DNA of 64,000 nt, from contig NC_092863.1 of the NCBI RefSeq assembly GCF_032062135.1, positions 12,389,889-12,453,888 on the forward strand, written 5' to 3'. Every line of letters starts with the position of its first letter. Position 1 is the stretch's first letter. Of this stretch, positions 35,346-49,200 are shown in pieces. The notes beneath the pieces are model-generated. The model was not told the origin of the DNA, did not search any database, and saw only the letters and a list, made by a program, of their open reading frames with translations. This DNA is from Pyxicephalus adspersus (Eukaryota; Chordata; Amphibia; Anura; Pyxicephalidae). The translations under genes and the position numbers were made by a program.

Positions 35346-37237
35346 TCTATATTAGGAACTGACTTCTTTTTAAAAATGTTGTTTGTTCACTTGACAGGCT
35401 TAATGCAGACCCCCAGACCTACAGATCAATGACTTTAAGCTCTTGAGGCAGAGGAGTGTGATGGCTGGCATTTTTAAAAGAAGTTACCAATTGGAGCCTA
35501 CAATTTTTCCTCGGAACAAGCTAGTTTCAAACCTGAACTGAGAAAGCACATTGCTGAAATATTCTTTTAAAAGCGAGTTGCTTGGCTGACGTGCTGATGC
35601 AAATAATTTGATACTTTGGAGTCTATTTATAAAGCAGTGAATCTGAAATTCACTGAAGTATTCCCTGGTGGAGAATCTTATAGGTCCATGTGTTTCAATA
35701 CCAGTAATCAATTTTCCACCTGGCAATGTTTCGGTCAATTCTTAGTAAATAGACCCCATTGAGTCACAGCCCTGGAACAAATCTGTAGTTTACTAGTTCA
35801 CTTTGGGTCAATGACTTAAAGTATGGAAACCAGAGACAGCTAGGCAATTAACATTTCAGCAGGGAGGCGCCTCACTTTTGGTACTTCAGTGTACTAAATA
35901 ATCTATCAGGGTGCTTAGGAGCCTTTCCTAAAGGCAGCAGTTTGGAGGGAAGTCAAATTTGAAAAATGGAGCTCCAGTATCTGGCGTCACTATGTGATAC
36001 AAGAAACTGCTACCTTGAAATGGAATTTTAGGGTAGGTTAATGATAAGAATTTATTTTGCTTAGATTTTACTTTGCAAGTACAATGATTTTAAATTTATT
36101 TGCTGACATGTTTCTTGCTACAATTTCTGCAAATCAGTGTGATAAACCAGGGTTATTGTACTTCTCGGTTAATGTAAACATTAAAAAAAGATGCGTTTAT
36201 ACATTTGTATCACTTATTGCCCAATAATGGATTACATTTGCTTTAATATATATTGAGATATCGAGGAGTAGAGAGTTTTCCTTTATCATATACCAAATGG
36301 CACCTGTTTGCCTGACCGCAATGCATATCAAACCCTTCTCCTTTGCTATAAATAGTGCTTGGGTTGACGTTAAGTTATGCTTCTCAGATGGTGATATGGG
36401 TGATACAGACACCTGTTCTTAGATTGTACTACGTACGTCTACACTCTTCGTTGCTTTTGTCTAATTGAATCTTTCTGCTCACTATTCAAGTCTGTAATTG
36501 AACAAGCATTTTCCACCATTGTCTTTGGATTGTTGTTATAGTGGTAAGAAATGTATCTAAATGCTGTGGACAGTATAGTTTTTTTTCATGTAGACATAAT
36601 TCTTTTTAGTTACAATAATTATATACTAAAGCATGGGGAACTGAACTAAAACCCCTTCAGAAAGATTCTTTGTTATGTTTTTGTGACCTGTGTATATTTT
36701 TTCAGACGCATTTGTTTTGCAACGTGATGTTCATTTAGGTATAAATGAAGGAAATATTTGGCATGCCGTTTTTGTCATTGGTTTGCCCATGAATAGGTAG
36801 TTCTAAATGTTACCTGGCTGGAGTGGTATTGTGACCAGTATTATTTCCATGTTTATTGTTGAACGGAAAACTTTATTGGCCTTCATACAGAATCATGCAT
36901 TAATATGGAATACACAGTCATGTTCCATTCATGTTTAATAGAACCTCAACACACCTACACAACGCACCATAAAGTAAATGTGAACCATCTGTGCATTGCC
37001 ATGTGCTGCTCATCCCTGGGAATCCCTCTCCTGCCTGCTCTGCACTAACACATCAATGGCATTAGAAAAAAAAACTAAATTTTTACTCATCTAAGAAGCT
37101 GGCTTCTCTAAGTGCTCTTGCCACTGCCTTTGTATTTTGGACAATCCAATTATGCGGTCCTCTCAGGATCCTGGAAAGTCTGCAGGCAAAGGGGAACAGC
37201 TAAATCAGGTACATCTGCAGTGCTGAATTACTAAATC

Positions 37238-37552
37238 AAATGTAAAAGGAAGGAAAAGGCAGGCTTTTTTGGCAGAATTGGTAAATATTTTATTTCAAGA
37301 ACATTCAGTCTGTGTTTAACTTATATCTACTATGCTAATTCACTGACTAGACATAGTTCTCCTATACTATTTAGTGTCTGTTGAACCTGTGTTAACAGAT
37401 AGCACATGGGGTCATTGTAATATTTGCAAATGTTGTCTCTTCCCGACGTGTTTCGCCTAAAGGCTTCTTCAGGGGATTTTGAGACTGCAAAATTTGCGGT
37501 TTTAAACAAATTCTGCCAAAAAAGGCCTGCCTTTTCCTCCCTTTTACATTTT
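37238..37552. mobile_element. MITE with ~45-bp terminal inverted repeats
   Basis: The left end (aaatgtaaaaggaaggaaaa, then ggcaggcttttttggcagaa) is the near-perfect complement of the right end (ttctgccaaaaaaggcctgcc, then ttttcctcccttttacattt). The inside includes cccgacgtgtttcgcc and cttcttcagggg, a word pair common in amphibian repeats. No coding capacity. The inverted ends identify a nonautonomous DNA transposon; the superfamily is unknown. Confidence 0.75.
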
Positions 37553-38647
37553 ATTTACCTATGATCTCAGGCTTGGCAACTCTACTCTACATTTGATGAT
37601 TTTCATTTAGGTTAACAATCTGATATGCACTGTGCTGAATTACTAGTAACCCCAGAAACATCACTGCTTCAGATTTTGGTGAGCATATTTTGCTGTACAA
37701 GGTAATAAAAAATGGTTGGATCGATTACAGGGTAGTGGAAGGGAACTGGAAGGGGGTGGCAATATTTGCCTGGAAATGGACCTAAAATATGTACTGTGGT
37801 ACATGGACATCCTGTTAAAATTCTATTGGCTGCCTTACCTTGCTTATCAACCCGATTGCTATTAGAATTTGCCTTCTTCAATTATGACCCCGATTTTACA
37901 ATGGGTTCCCCCTGAAACATTGTTAATTGCGGAAGACTCAATGCTTCAGCAAAATTAAAGGAAAATACTGGCCATTACCCTTTTTTTTCCATAATGCCAC
38001 ATCTCAATTGATGAAAATTATCAATTTTACTATTCATACAGAGAAAATTGGGACTTTAAAGGCAATAGCTTTAACACGAGTGAAGACTGGGGACCACAGT
38101 GTTCAATCTTTTGTACATATTGTATTATTTCTGAAATGTAAATACTGGTCATGGTGGAATATCCTCTTTGCTGATTCGCACACCCGCAAAGCATGATGTA
38201 AAAACACACCAGTACAGTATGTCTTTGATTGTAATCAATGTCTGGATATAAATAGTGAATTGAGATGAATTCAGAGCCACATTGACCATGGGGAAATCAA
38301 AGGAACTGTGAATGGACCTACTAAAAAATGTTGTATCAAATTAGGAAAATTATATGAAAACTATCTAGAGTTTTGAAAATGGTTTCCAGCAGTGTTCAAA
38401 CTCTGATAAAAATTGTGGCAAGCTAGGGTTTTTGTTGTTACCAAGCCATGGTTAGTTAGAGCAACCAAGATATCTGCAACAACAGTCAAAAATTTGTTCA
38501 GATGCAAAGAAAAACCTGCAAGCCAACAGAAATATGGGTTTTTCTGCAAACAAGTGGTAATGCTGTCTAGGATGCACAATAGAAAGGTACCTAAACAAAT
38601 ATAGGCTACCTAGTCGAGCTGCAAGAAAAACAATCTTTGCTATAAAG

Positions 38648-38964
38648 CAATGGCCCCCAACCTTGTACAGCTTGCAGACCACTGAATCTACAGACTCTGT
38701 ATTGCGCATATGTCATAATGCTAGAACCCACCCACTCTCCCATTGCAGGTCTGAGGCACAACATGCTCACCACCCTGAGCCCTTTGATCTGTACGGGAGA
38801 TGTGGTTTGGGGCTCTGGCTGGTGCGCCCTCCCCAGCAGAGCCCTTCTCCTGACCCGCTGGGGGGTGCACCAGCCAGAGCCACAGACCACTGTTGGTCTC
38901 CGTGCCCTAGCAACCCACCTGTCGGACAGCCTAGTGGGCCGCGGACTGGTATTGGGGGCCTCTG
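38648..38964. mobile_element. hAT-like MITE, third full copy
   Basis: Begins caatggcccccaacc and ends attgggggcctctg. Flanks ctataaag and ctgttaag match at 6 of 8 positions, a decayed 8-bp target duplication. The GC-rich core, with the cccacccactctcccattgcagg word, is shared with 33854-34200 and 31985-32220. Confidence 0.7.
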
Positions 38965-38969
38965 CTGTT

Positions 38970-41495
38970 AAGCATCTAAAAAAGCATGTTTTGGGTATTG
39001 GTTTCTGTGATTAATTATAGTTTATTTTGGATTCTATTAAGAGGAAATTAAACGTGTTTGCCCTATCACTCATGTTTAGAGGAATGGTACACATCTTACA
39101 AATTTATTTAGCCTGGATATTTAAACTTAGGAGCACAACTGTGAATCTGGTTCAGATCTGCGTTGTATGCACTTAGTGACTCTGGAAAAGGTTACATAAA
39201 ATGCTGAAATTAGTCTTTAGGTACAGCATGCTCCAGGACCCAATCCAAACTGTGATTAGACAATGATGGTGCAGCACACTGTGCTCTCTTCTCCTGCAAG
39301 AATGTTCTTAGTACAGACGTCAGATCTCTGTTACTAAAAACAATCTTTTAATTTTATTTCCACTAACAGGAAAATCAAACGTGTGCTGTACACACAGCAT
39401 TGTTTTGTTCTAAGAAGGGGGGAGGGGTAGGACATGTAAGTGGCACCCCATTGTGCTCTTTCCCATAGAAAAGTACAGCAGTAGCCCTAGCTCAATCGTT
39501 CATTAAACCACCAGGACGGATTTATGAATGACATTGGGGGGCGGCTATACACATGTTTAGTTTTACCTAAGGTGATCACAACTGTTTATCTTGGGTGAAA
39601 TTATTTTAGCGGGTGTACATATGTTTAGACTGACAGATCTGAGCAAAGCAATAAAAATCTACCCTACCACTAGTTCGTACTTCTTGGGTTCCCAACAAAG
39701 TAATGCTGGTCCGCATTTTCTTTGTGGTAAATAATCAGGAATCATACAATATATCTATGAGGAAGCCTGCGTATGCTTGGAATGAATGAACTCATGTGCA
39801 ATTAAGATGGCCAAAGATTGTCTCCAAGAAGAACAGTAGGAACAAGATGGCGGCACCCTGCAACTGATCCGTATCAGGTGAGTATAGCAGGTTTAGTTTA
39901 CTTTAATGGAGACCTAATAACTGTGGATTCATTTATATGATCTTTTATGTTAATGTTATGATCTTTTGATGCGCTAGATGTTTTTTTTTCTCATGTTAAC
40001 AAAGTTACCAACTAGACTATCTTTGTGGTAATGTGTGGAGTGTTTTGCAGTGCTAAACTTGTTCAGAAGACTATGATTTGAGAAAAAGAAAAGTTTTGCA
40101 AAATGTTTTTTTTTTATTATTATTATTATTAGTACTTTAGCTAAGATGAATCTATTTCCAAATAGAAGCAGCGAAGAAGACAAGCCAAAGAACTGGCACA
40201 TGTTGATATGCTTTATAATGCATGAAGGAAGGTATCAGTTCACAGCTAATCCAGCCGACAGGAGAAAGGTTCATTCCAACTCCAGATTGAATTTAGTTTG
40301 AAGCGGAAGCGAGTCCATTTTTAAGTGTGTAAAATAGTAGGGAATGGGATGGAGAATGCAAATGGGGGAGGGCTGCATTTTGGACCTCGGATGTTAGTTT
40401 GTGTCCTGTTTTACTCATGCTGCCCTCCTAGTGCGTCTCTCACTCTCAGCCTTGTCCGTTCTTTAGAAGGAATGAACAGAGTCATCAGACTGAAGAAACT
40501 TGACCCCCCCATCCTCCTTTAGATGATCTGGGATGGCAGCTGAGGAGTCAGCCTTGTGCCTGGAATCACTTCATAGCAGCCCAATGCCCAGAAGTCACTT
40601 ACTCTTCCCTGTCTGTGATTACAAATCTATGGAAGAATAAAAATTGATTTCTATATACTAAATATTCCTTTTTGTCTTGAGAAAGTGATAGGACTTCAGC
40701 ACAAAGCCCTGGATGTACTTATAACATTTAAACCTTTGTGGGAAAAAATGTAATTATCAACAGGCATAAAGTTGGCCAACGAACTTTCTTTTAAATTTTT
40801 CTTTTACCTATTGTGACACAAAATTTTGTCCCCATTTTTTAAACTTTTTCTTAATAATCAGGTGACAGTGAAGCGGTAATGCCTAAAGTAGGTAAAAGGA
40901 AATATGGGTTCTAAAAGATCAAGAAATGTGATGCTGTGAAAAATAGGTAACAAAAAGCCGTGTTTCTAAAAAAAATTCCTTCCTCGGGGGGAAAGACTTC
41001 AAATATTAAAAGAACATGCGAAATGTTGCTGTTTTTTGTGAAACAGTGGAAGAATTTGTAGCTCAGCTTTGCTACTTGAGGAAAAAGTGCTTTGCCTTGC
41101 AGATTAAAGTAAATAATTTACTGCCCCCCATACATACAATATAGCATACACTCACTGGTTTACCTAGATCCTGTTAAGTCACTCCAGTAAAGAAAATGCA
41201 TGTTTTTTAATATCGGAAAAAAATGGGTGACTCATTCCTTTTCCTTTCATGTGACAGGTCTGATCCTTGGCATTTAGCCTGGTGCTCTAAAATGAGAGTG
41301 ACATATCCTCATCCATGTGTGAGCTCCATTTGGAGTAACTTGGAGCTCACCCTGTGAGGGTGGAAATTCTGTATTCAATATTAAAACACAAACCTACACA
41401 ATCCATAACATGCAGGGAGACCAAGTGATAAGTACCAGTTTATTTAGACTGCAGAAGTTGTTTCATACCAAAAACTTTCTACTTTCAAAAGTATT
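38970..41495. other. intergenic, nothing recognised
   Basis: No gene found. The stretch 40240-40640 looks unique and mildly GC-richer, but carries no promoter signature I can defend. Confidence 0.35.
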
Positions 41496-41499
41496 GTTG

Positions 41500-44400
41500 T
41501 ATTTCAATATTTTTATTCATTTTTCTATATAAACCACATACAAATAATTTTTTTCATAAGCAAACATTTAAACATATGATCACTTCACTTTCATTCGTAA
41601 ATCATTTATAAACCATTATCATTTTACAAATATTTAAATCTTTAGTGTTAAGTTTGAACTAAATCTGTGATAGAAAAAAAAATCAAAAAGTGCTTGCTTT
41701 CAAGTTCCAACAAACTTTTACTGTTAAAAAAACACAAAATTTTCATACCATATTTCAGTACTATAGATTATAAATTCAATAAAAACAACATCCACATTGT
41801 TATAACAAACTTTTACCTTAACCTCCCACAAAGCCATTTCTAAAAAACAACAAAAAAGTCTTATACAATATTCAAATGGCAGTGAAGATGATCAAAACAA
41901 ACAATACAGGACAAGATAATGACATACAATAAACACTAAAGAAACAATATAAAAAATAACAGAAGACTTCCCAATATTCAGATGTAAAATTAGGAAATAT
42001 CACCACTTAAGCTTTATTGAAGGAGTTCCAAGGCTCCCATAAATCATCAAATAGGGCCAAAGAGTTTTTAATCAAATGAGTAAAATTATCAGTAATAATA
42101 ACCCAATTTAATTTAGTAAAGATGGGATCTAGAGGTATTGTACTAGTTTTGCACGCTTTGGCTAGAGAAATTCTACCTGCTAAAATTATTAACTTAGTTA
42201 GTTTTAGCGCTGGTTTAGGGAGAGCCAAACTGAATTTACCAAATAAAGCTGCTTCCGCATTGCTCTGGATCTCCCGACCCAGAACCCCCGAAATCAATTT
42301 AAACACCCCTGCCCAAACTCACTTGGCTATCGGACATGTCTACCAAATATGTAGCATGGAGCCACTAGAATCACATCCCCGAAAACAAAATAGGGAGGCA
42401 GGCAAAGAAAATTTAGCCAATCTATCAGGCACTATATACCACCTAAGTAACACTTTATAATTGGCCTCCCCTAAAGCAGAATTTAACAAAACATTGGACA
42501 AAGTGTAACCCACTTTATTCCATTTCTCCAAATCCCATGTTATTCCTAGATCATGTTCCCAGTTAGTCATATATCTTAGCTTCTCAACTGGAGAAACCAA
42601 AGCCATGTAGATGATGGAAACCTGCCCCTTTATAGTAGCAATAAAAGAACAGGATTTCAGGATTTACGTATTCAGGATTTAAGTATTCCTTAAATGGTAT
42701 TTCTCGTGCGCTAGATAGGAATTCCCAAGAAAGTAAAGTTTGCATATCAAGTCTTTCAATCTCATGAAACCCTTCAAAATCCAAACCATCCAAAATGTTC
42801 TAAATTCAAACCTGGAAGGAATTACGGGTTATTCCAAAGCGTTGTTAAGGGAGCATTAGCAGGGGAAAGCTTTAAATAGTTATGATATTTATCCCAAATT
42901 TGAACCAAATGCATTAAAGAAGGTTAGCGTATGATTCCCCTCGCTTTTTTCTGTATCCACATAAAAGATTTGATGGATCAATAGGTTCTGTCGAGATCCT
43001 CTAATTCCACCCATTCGGGTCGAGTTCCTTGCAAGGTGTTCAAAAAAAATTGAACCACTTCTGCTGCCACATAATAGTATTTGAGGATGGGAACAACGAA
43101 ACCTCTAAATTGTTTAGGAGCATACAAGAGGGCTTTCCGAATTCTACTTCTTTTGCCCGTCCAGATAAAGTTAATTATTCTAGATTGGGTACGGAATAGA
43201 TATAGTAACCTGGGTAAAAGGTTAATTTTAAGAGTAGCAATCCGCCCTAACCAAGATGGAGGAGATTGGGACCAGCGCTGAAGATCTGCATACATTTTCC
43301 TAAATATTGGTATATAGTTGGCTTATAAAAGAGAGTTAAAAAATTGTGTCAATTTAACCCCTAGATATTGGAGAGAACTAATGTACCAAGTTAGTTCAAA
43401 ATTACTTTTGTTAGAATCAACTATTTTTATAGGAAGAATAATATTAAGAGCTTGCCACTTGGATCAGAAATGAGGGCGAATTCATCTAAAAGTTTAAAAA
43501 GTGGAGATAATGGGCAACCTTGTCTGGTGCCCTTTCTGACTAATATAGCGTTAGAAAGAAATCCCCCCAGGGAGATTTGGGGGGCATCATAGAGAGAGGA
43601 CGGGAGATTAATTAAAAGCGGGCCAATGCCCATGACTGAGAGGATCTTGAACAGGAAGGGCCAGGAAGTGCTATCAAAAGCCTTTTGTAGATCAATAGAG
43701 GACAACATAGGCTTTCGAAGGGGTCTTCCATCCCAATTTGAGTTTACTATTAAAATAGGGTCTATTGCTCGTCTTGTTTAGTCTGGGGGCTGTCTATGTT
43801 GCAAAAAGCCCACTTGATCCAGATGTACATACTGTATGTCCCTAAAAAAGAGCCCAATCGCACTGCCAGGATTTTTGTCATAATTATAAGGTCACAATTA
43901 ATCAAGGAAATTGGCCTATAATTAGCAATCTCTGATGTATATTTTCCTGGTTTAGGGATGACACTTATAAATGCTCTATTTGCATTGCACGGGAGGGGTG
44001 ACCCTTTCCTCAAAAAGTTAGTGATCCACCAAATGTGATGTCAAGGCAGATTTGAAGAATTTATTGTAAGCATTAGAAAAGCTGTGCGGGCCAGGAGAGC
44101 TACCTATTTTAAGGAATTTAATAGTATATGCCAATTCTCCTGGCCTGAACGACCTCTCCAAAATCTCCATATGTTTTAGGTTTCAATTTAGGAAGACCAA
44201 CCTTATGAAAAAAGGACAGGATTTCATCTTGGGAAATCGGTTTTGATGAGCTATATAAATCCTCGAAGGCCAATAATATTCATTCAGGATTTTGTTAGTT
44301 TACCGTCCCTAAGCTTAATTTTAGGTAAAGTGTGCAGCTAAGGCTTGGGGTTTAACTTACTCACTAATAGACTACCCAGTTTATCACTCCAAAGAAAAAA

Positions 44401-46250
44401 TTTATGCGATGCCCACCGCAAGGATTTCTCCACCCTAGTAGTCAAGAGCTTCTGTACGTTTTGCTTCCAACTGTGACTTCAAGCCAGAATTGTGGTCTCT
44501 TTTATGATGTAATTGGCATCTATGATATTCTTTGAATTTATCTTTATTGAGTCATTATATTTCTTATTACTTCTGGAGCTTATTTTTTTAAGTTTGCCTC
44601 TTATATAGGCCCTATTGGCCTCCCAATTAATAGCCGGAGACGTATCCGCAGGGATGTTAATTTGAAAAAAAAAACCTCCAAAAGAGCTTCAATTTCCCTC
44701 TGGATCTCAGGATCAGAGATCAAACCTTCATTCAGTCTCGACCTAAACTCCCCCTGAAACCAATGCAGCCCAGTCAAATAAACCATCAGGTGGTCATGTA
44801 TCAACCAGGGAGTGGACAAAATCCGAGCCCCTAGTAGTTCTGGGAGTAAGTGAGACTGATCGAAAATGTGATTGATACAAGAATATTGAATATTAGCAGC
44901 TGAATAGTATGTATCCAGTGCAAAATTTGACTCTTCCAATAAAATAAGTGAACCTTTAACCTTGGGTTATATCTTTTCCAGCAAAGTATTAAAGTTTTTT
45001 TTAACCTAGTTGGGAGCATAGTATGAGACCACCGAGATCAAGTGTGCCAATATTACCAAGAGATATCTCCCCCCTGGATATTTAAATACCTCTTATGGTG
45101 CAAGTTCAAACTTTTTCTGAAACACAATAAAACCTCATTCTTCTTCTTGTCAGGGTTTGCCTTATAAAATATAGGATAGTCCTTATGTAGGTACTGCGAA
45201 GCTGAATTTTCAGAAACGTGTGTTTCCTGCAAGGCTATGATATCAACCTTTAAGGCAATGTAATATTGAAATGCTTTTGACCTTTTAATCAGGGATTTAA
45301 GCCCTTGAACATTATGTGAGAGAACTATAATATTAGAAGAGATGGTAGATTCCTGATTTAGGTCAGTTGATATCTAACCTTAAGTAAAAAAAGATCAGTT
45401 TCATAAGTATAAAGTAGCAGGAAGTCCTCAAAAAATGCAAAAAAAAGGAAAAAAATATAAACAAATGAAAGAAAAAGAAAAATAACCAATTTTGAACATA
45501 TTGTATATCAAGGAGGAGCAGGTATGTCCCCAGCCACTGGGAACAAAAAAGACGGCTGGGGACAGGCCACTCCTCCTTTGCTTCCAGAAGCTATAATAAA
45601 CTCCATCTTTTCAGGAAGATGATGTCTGGGTAAGTATTATAAATTTGGCCCGTGCATGACTCCCCAAAGATAGAGGGCATGTGTTACCCCTCCGGAACCC
45701 AGGCTCCTAATATAAAATATATGTAAACATAATAATCCGGAAAGAGCTAACAAGCCAATATAAAAAAAAATATTCCAACAACCCCAAATTAGGGGATAAT
45801 CTGTCAGGATTAATAACTAATCAAAGACTCGGATGCCATAATAATCTATATTCTAAATGTTGTGTTATTCTAAGTGCCAGTCAAATATACTACATAAAAT
45901 GATTTATAGGACTACCATAAGTCATACTTAAGATTTCTTCTGTTGATTTTTTCTGTTTCCCTTTGCCTTGTGGATACAATGTTATCGGGGCCTCCAAATC
46001 TGACGTAGGCAGAGCATCTCCTTTAGGAATAAGCTTCAAATTTTTAAGGAGGTGTTCTCCCTCAGCAAAAGAAGAAAAATAATTATTTTTTCCTTGTAAT
46101 TGAAAGATTAATTTAAAAGGAAATGCCCATCTATATTTAATTTTGTGGCCAATAAGAACCTCTAGTAGTGGTTTAGGTGTCCTCTTGCTTTGAATTGTGA
46201 AAGGTGTCAAGCCTTCATAGACGGCAGGGCATGCCCCCAAAAGTATGGTT
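41500..46250 (-). mobile_element. Tx1/L1-like LINE, decayed, minus strand
   Basis: Read leftward, fragments fall in LINE order. ORF1 C-terminus at 46240-45890 (IKYRWAFPFKLIFQ). Endonuclease start near 45330-45100 (LSHNVQGLKS, then ALQETHVSENS). Reverse transcriptase pieces at 44013-43762 (ISVIPKPGK, then YRPISLINCD) and 43708-43427 (DLQKAFDS, GTRQGCPLSPLF). Thumb/C-terminal region at 43295-42978 (WLGRIATLK, INFIWTGK) and 42606-42007 (EANYKVLLRWY). An AT-rich 3' tail follows down to about 41500. Many frameshifts and stops; not able to transpose. The Tx1-like assignment rests on motif order, and the ends are approximate. Confidence 0.8.
43427..44013 (-). pseudogene. LINE reverse transcriptase remnant
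   Basis: Two frames carry the fingers and palm motifs of a non-LTR reverse transcriptase: PKPGKYTSEIANYRPISLIN and, further on, SLGGFLSNAILVRKGTRQGC. The catalytic FADD box expected next is not seen in frame; the frame runs into unrelated residues. It belongs to the LINE spanning 41500-46250. Confidence 0.8.
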
Positions 46251-46254
46251 GAAC

Positions 46255-49200
46255 AACATTTTGGATAATCTGTGTTGGTCTAGATGCTTATCATTGGTGA
46301 TCATTAGAGAAGAAGTGATAAAGAAGTTTACTATTGATGCACCCTCTGTTAAATGGCCTGTTCCTGTTCTGGCAAAACATAGATGAAGGGCCACACAGCC
46401 ACTGGTTGAAATCTTATAATCAGACTAGCACTTAGGTGTCCCGTACTTTGATTTGAATATGCATAAGGGCTTGTATTGACGGTATCAGTTTGAAAGACTT
46501 TTTAGATAGTTCGGAATTAATTGACAGGTTCATTTGACCTGCAATTGATCTCATTCTGGCATGCACTTGACCTGTTTTGGGTTTTGATTTTTTTGTTCAC
46601 TTTTACTGACTTGTAGGATAATGTAGCTGTAAATCCCACTTAAGCAAGGTAAAGCCGATCAGAACAGCCCTGACATTGTTTGGCTTAAGCTGTCCTATAA
46701 CATAGAGCTCATATAATGTAACAATCTAAGAAGCCATAAACTTGAACCTGATATAAAAATAGTGAACAGATGTAATCAGTGTGGTGACATGCATATCCAA
46801 TGGGTTTATGGCTGTGCAATGTGCCTCCTGTTAATGAGATCCTGATGCTGGTGCGCTTGACTTATTGCTGTTTCAGAGGGAACATATGGAGAGGATGAAA
46901 CCAAATACCTTGTCCATATCCTGTAATGTGCACTCACACATTACTTTGTGTGCGAGTGAAGTTTCTTTAAAAAATGTGTGAAATGCACAATTGCTTATTA
47001 CTGTATCCCTATGGCCTTGTTTATGATCACATGTTATAATAAGGCAAGTCATTTATAACTTTGTTAAGAAGTACAAGATGGGAACGGACTTTCCATTGCT
47101 AAAATGCTTACATTCTGAAATGCACATGCCTATTTGTAACAGAGAGATATAAATACATATTTGCTTTAGAATTAATTTCCTCCATGACTATATAATGTTG
47201 ACATGGTTTATTGAATAAAGTGAAGCTGTGGATAAAAAAAAGGATTTGCCTTGCACATGATAATAGAGTTTAAACCCCAACACCAGGTTGGGTATCCCCT
47301 GTTTCCTGATCATCCCCTGGTAAACCAGAAACCCACACACTTTTTTGGGGAGAGGAGATCTCATGATTGGTTATGGGTTTTCTTCCTGTGGGCACAGCAT
47401 TCTTTTGTGATCTCAAGTTAGCTTAATTATTTACTCCTAAGGATCATAGTAAATGGGTTGAATAATGCTGGATGTCATTCAGAATTGAATAGGACAGACT
47501 CGACTTTGGATGGGCTAATGATTGAATTTTTTTTATTTTTTGTTATTTTTAGGCTAATGTTCACTTAGCTAACTTAGGGTATTTTTTAAATCTTATTTTA
47601 TGCGGGTAGAAGGTGTACTTTTTTTTTTTACCCCAATGGCCTCTATAGAGTTAAATTTGAGGCACTTTTCACTGCAAATGTTTTTAGTGTTTACAATTTT
47701 ATTTTCTTAAAGGGTTACAATTAAAATAACACCACTCTATTAGGCCTTAGCAACTACTTGCAAACTCCTGAAAAGCCCAGAAGTGGCAACCTGTACCGGT
47801 AACATTTACAAGCAGGTGCCCAGGGAGGTGAATACTGTGATAAAATACCACTGCTCGTAAGATGCCCAAACACCATGATATGTTAATATCCAGTGGTCAT
47901 GGGTGACAAATCAGCTTTGTCTAATGGTGTCTGTTGTTTTGTTTTTTTCAAAAAAAAAAAAATAATATTGTATGTGGTTTTGTTGATAGGTGATACGTAT
48001 ATTTAGTTGTTTTCTATTGGGTTGTAGTTTGTTTTATAAATTCCCATCTTTTTAGAGAATAAACCTCAGCCAATCAGCTACTGAAAAGAGGATTTATTTG
48101 ATGCTGGTTAAGCTAAAGCAAGCTGGCACTTCTTTTTCTATATCCTAATTTGACAGGACACAACCAGCGTTTCATTTGTATGAAAATATAATCATCTCAA
48201 AAGGCCCAGTGCTCAACCCAGAACATTTTTGGGTGGGTGGAATTATGACCCAACTCATCAGTAACCACCCAAAAATAGCCTGGTGGTTGCTGGAAAATGC
48301 CAGGTGGTGAACCTGGTTAAAAGGAGCTGGGGAGAACACGGAGGTCTAACTGTTTTGATTACACTAAGGACTATTTCACTTTTTTTACATTGGTGTTTTC
48401 ACTGTTAGTATATGAGTTGCATTACAGTAAGTACTCCATAGTAAACCTTTGCTGAGAAGATAATGGAGTTTGTCATTGCTGACTTTTCAGACTACTGGTC
48501 TGTTATGTTTACTCAGAACATGGACATAAATAAGCAATTCTGACATTCCTATCTGTATACTTATGAATGGTCAATATCCCAGAAATTAATTAAATCCTAA
48601 AGTAAAAACAGTTGCCACGGAACTAGTGTTTTAGGAGCACAGTCTGCTATGGCAGGCTCCTTGCTGTTCTAAGGAGAGGTTTACTTTAACCCAGCTTATG
48701 TAATGGTGTCTTACAAGTGTACATTCTGGTCCGCTTCCTCCACCCCTAATGCTCACATCTGATAGAGTTACAATATACAAGGAGAGCTTCTTCCGCTCTG
48801 TAGTTTTGTGGATAGCTGATCTGCCTACCATGTTTAGAGATCAGATCCATGTCAGTGAAACATATGCAAACAGATTCTTGTTCAACATTTAGCTACGGTG
48901 TTTCTAGACTTCTTGGAAAAGAGACATCTTTATTGCTTGCTATGCTGTTATAAGGATTTTATTTGTTCTGCTTTGCTGGTGAGGCGATATTCTATTCCTT
49001 TATATTTGTTTCTAATATGTAGCAGTTTTTTGTGGGATGTACCTATTTTTAATATCAATATACTGCATTGGAAAAATGTCAAACCTCCTTTAGATTTGAC
49101 TTAGGCTTGTCTAATTGTGTGCTACTATAAGAATGCGTTCAAATGGCCTCATAAAAATGGACAGACAAGCAAGTGTTCCATCTCTCTCTAATTTTATCTT

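Noticed and set aside
38606..39014. Overlapping frames of 94-102 codons
   Set aside because: Mostly within another copy of the same GC-rich element family.
40240..40640. Possible SCN4A promoter or first exon
   Set aside because: Unique-looking but no TATA, clear E-box cluster or donor site strong enough to support it.
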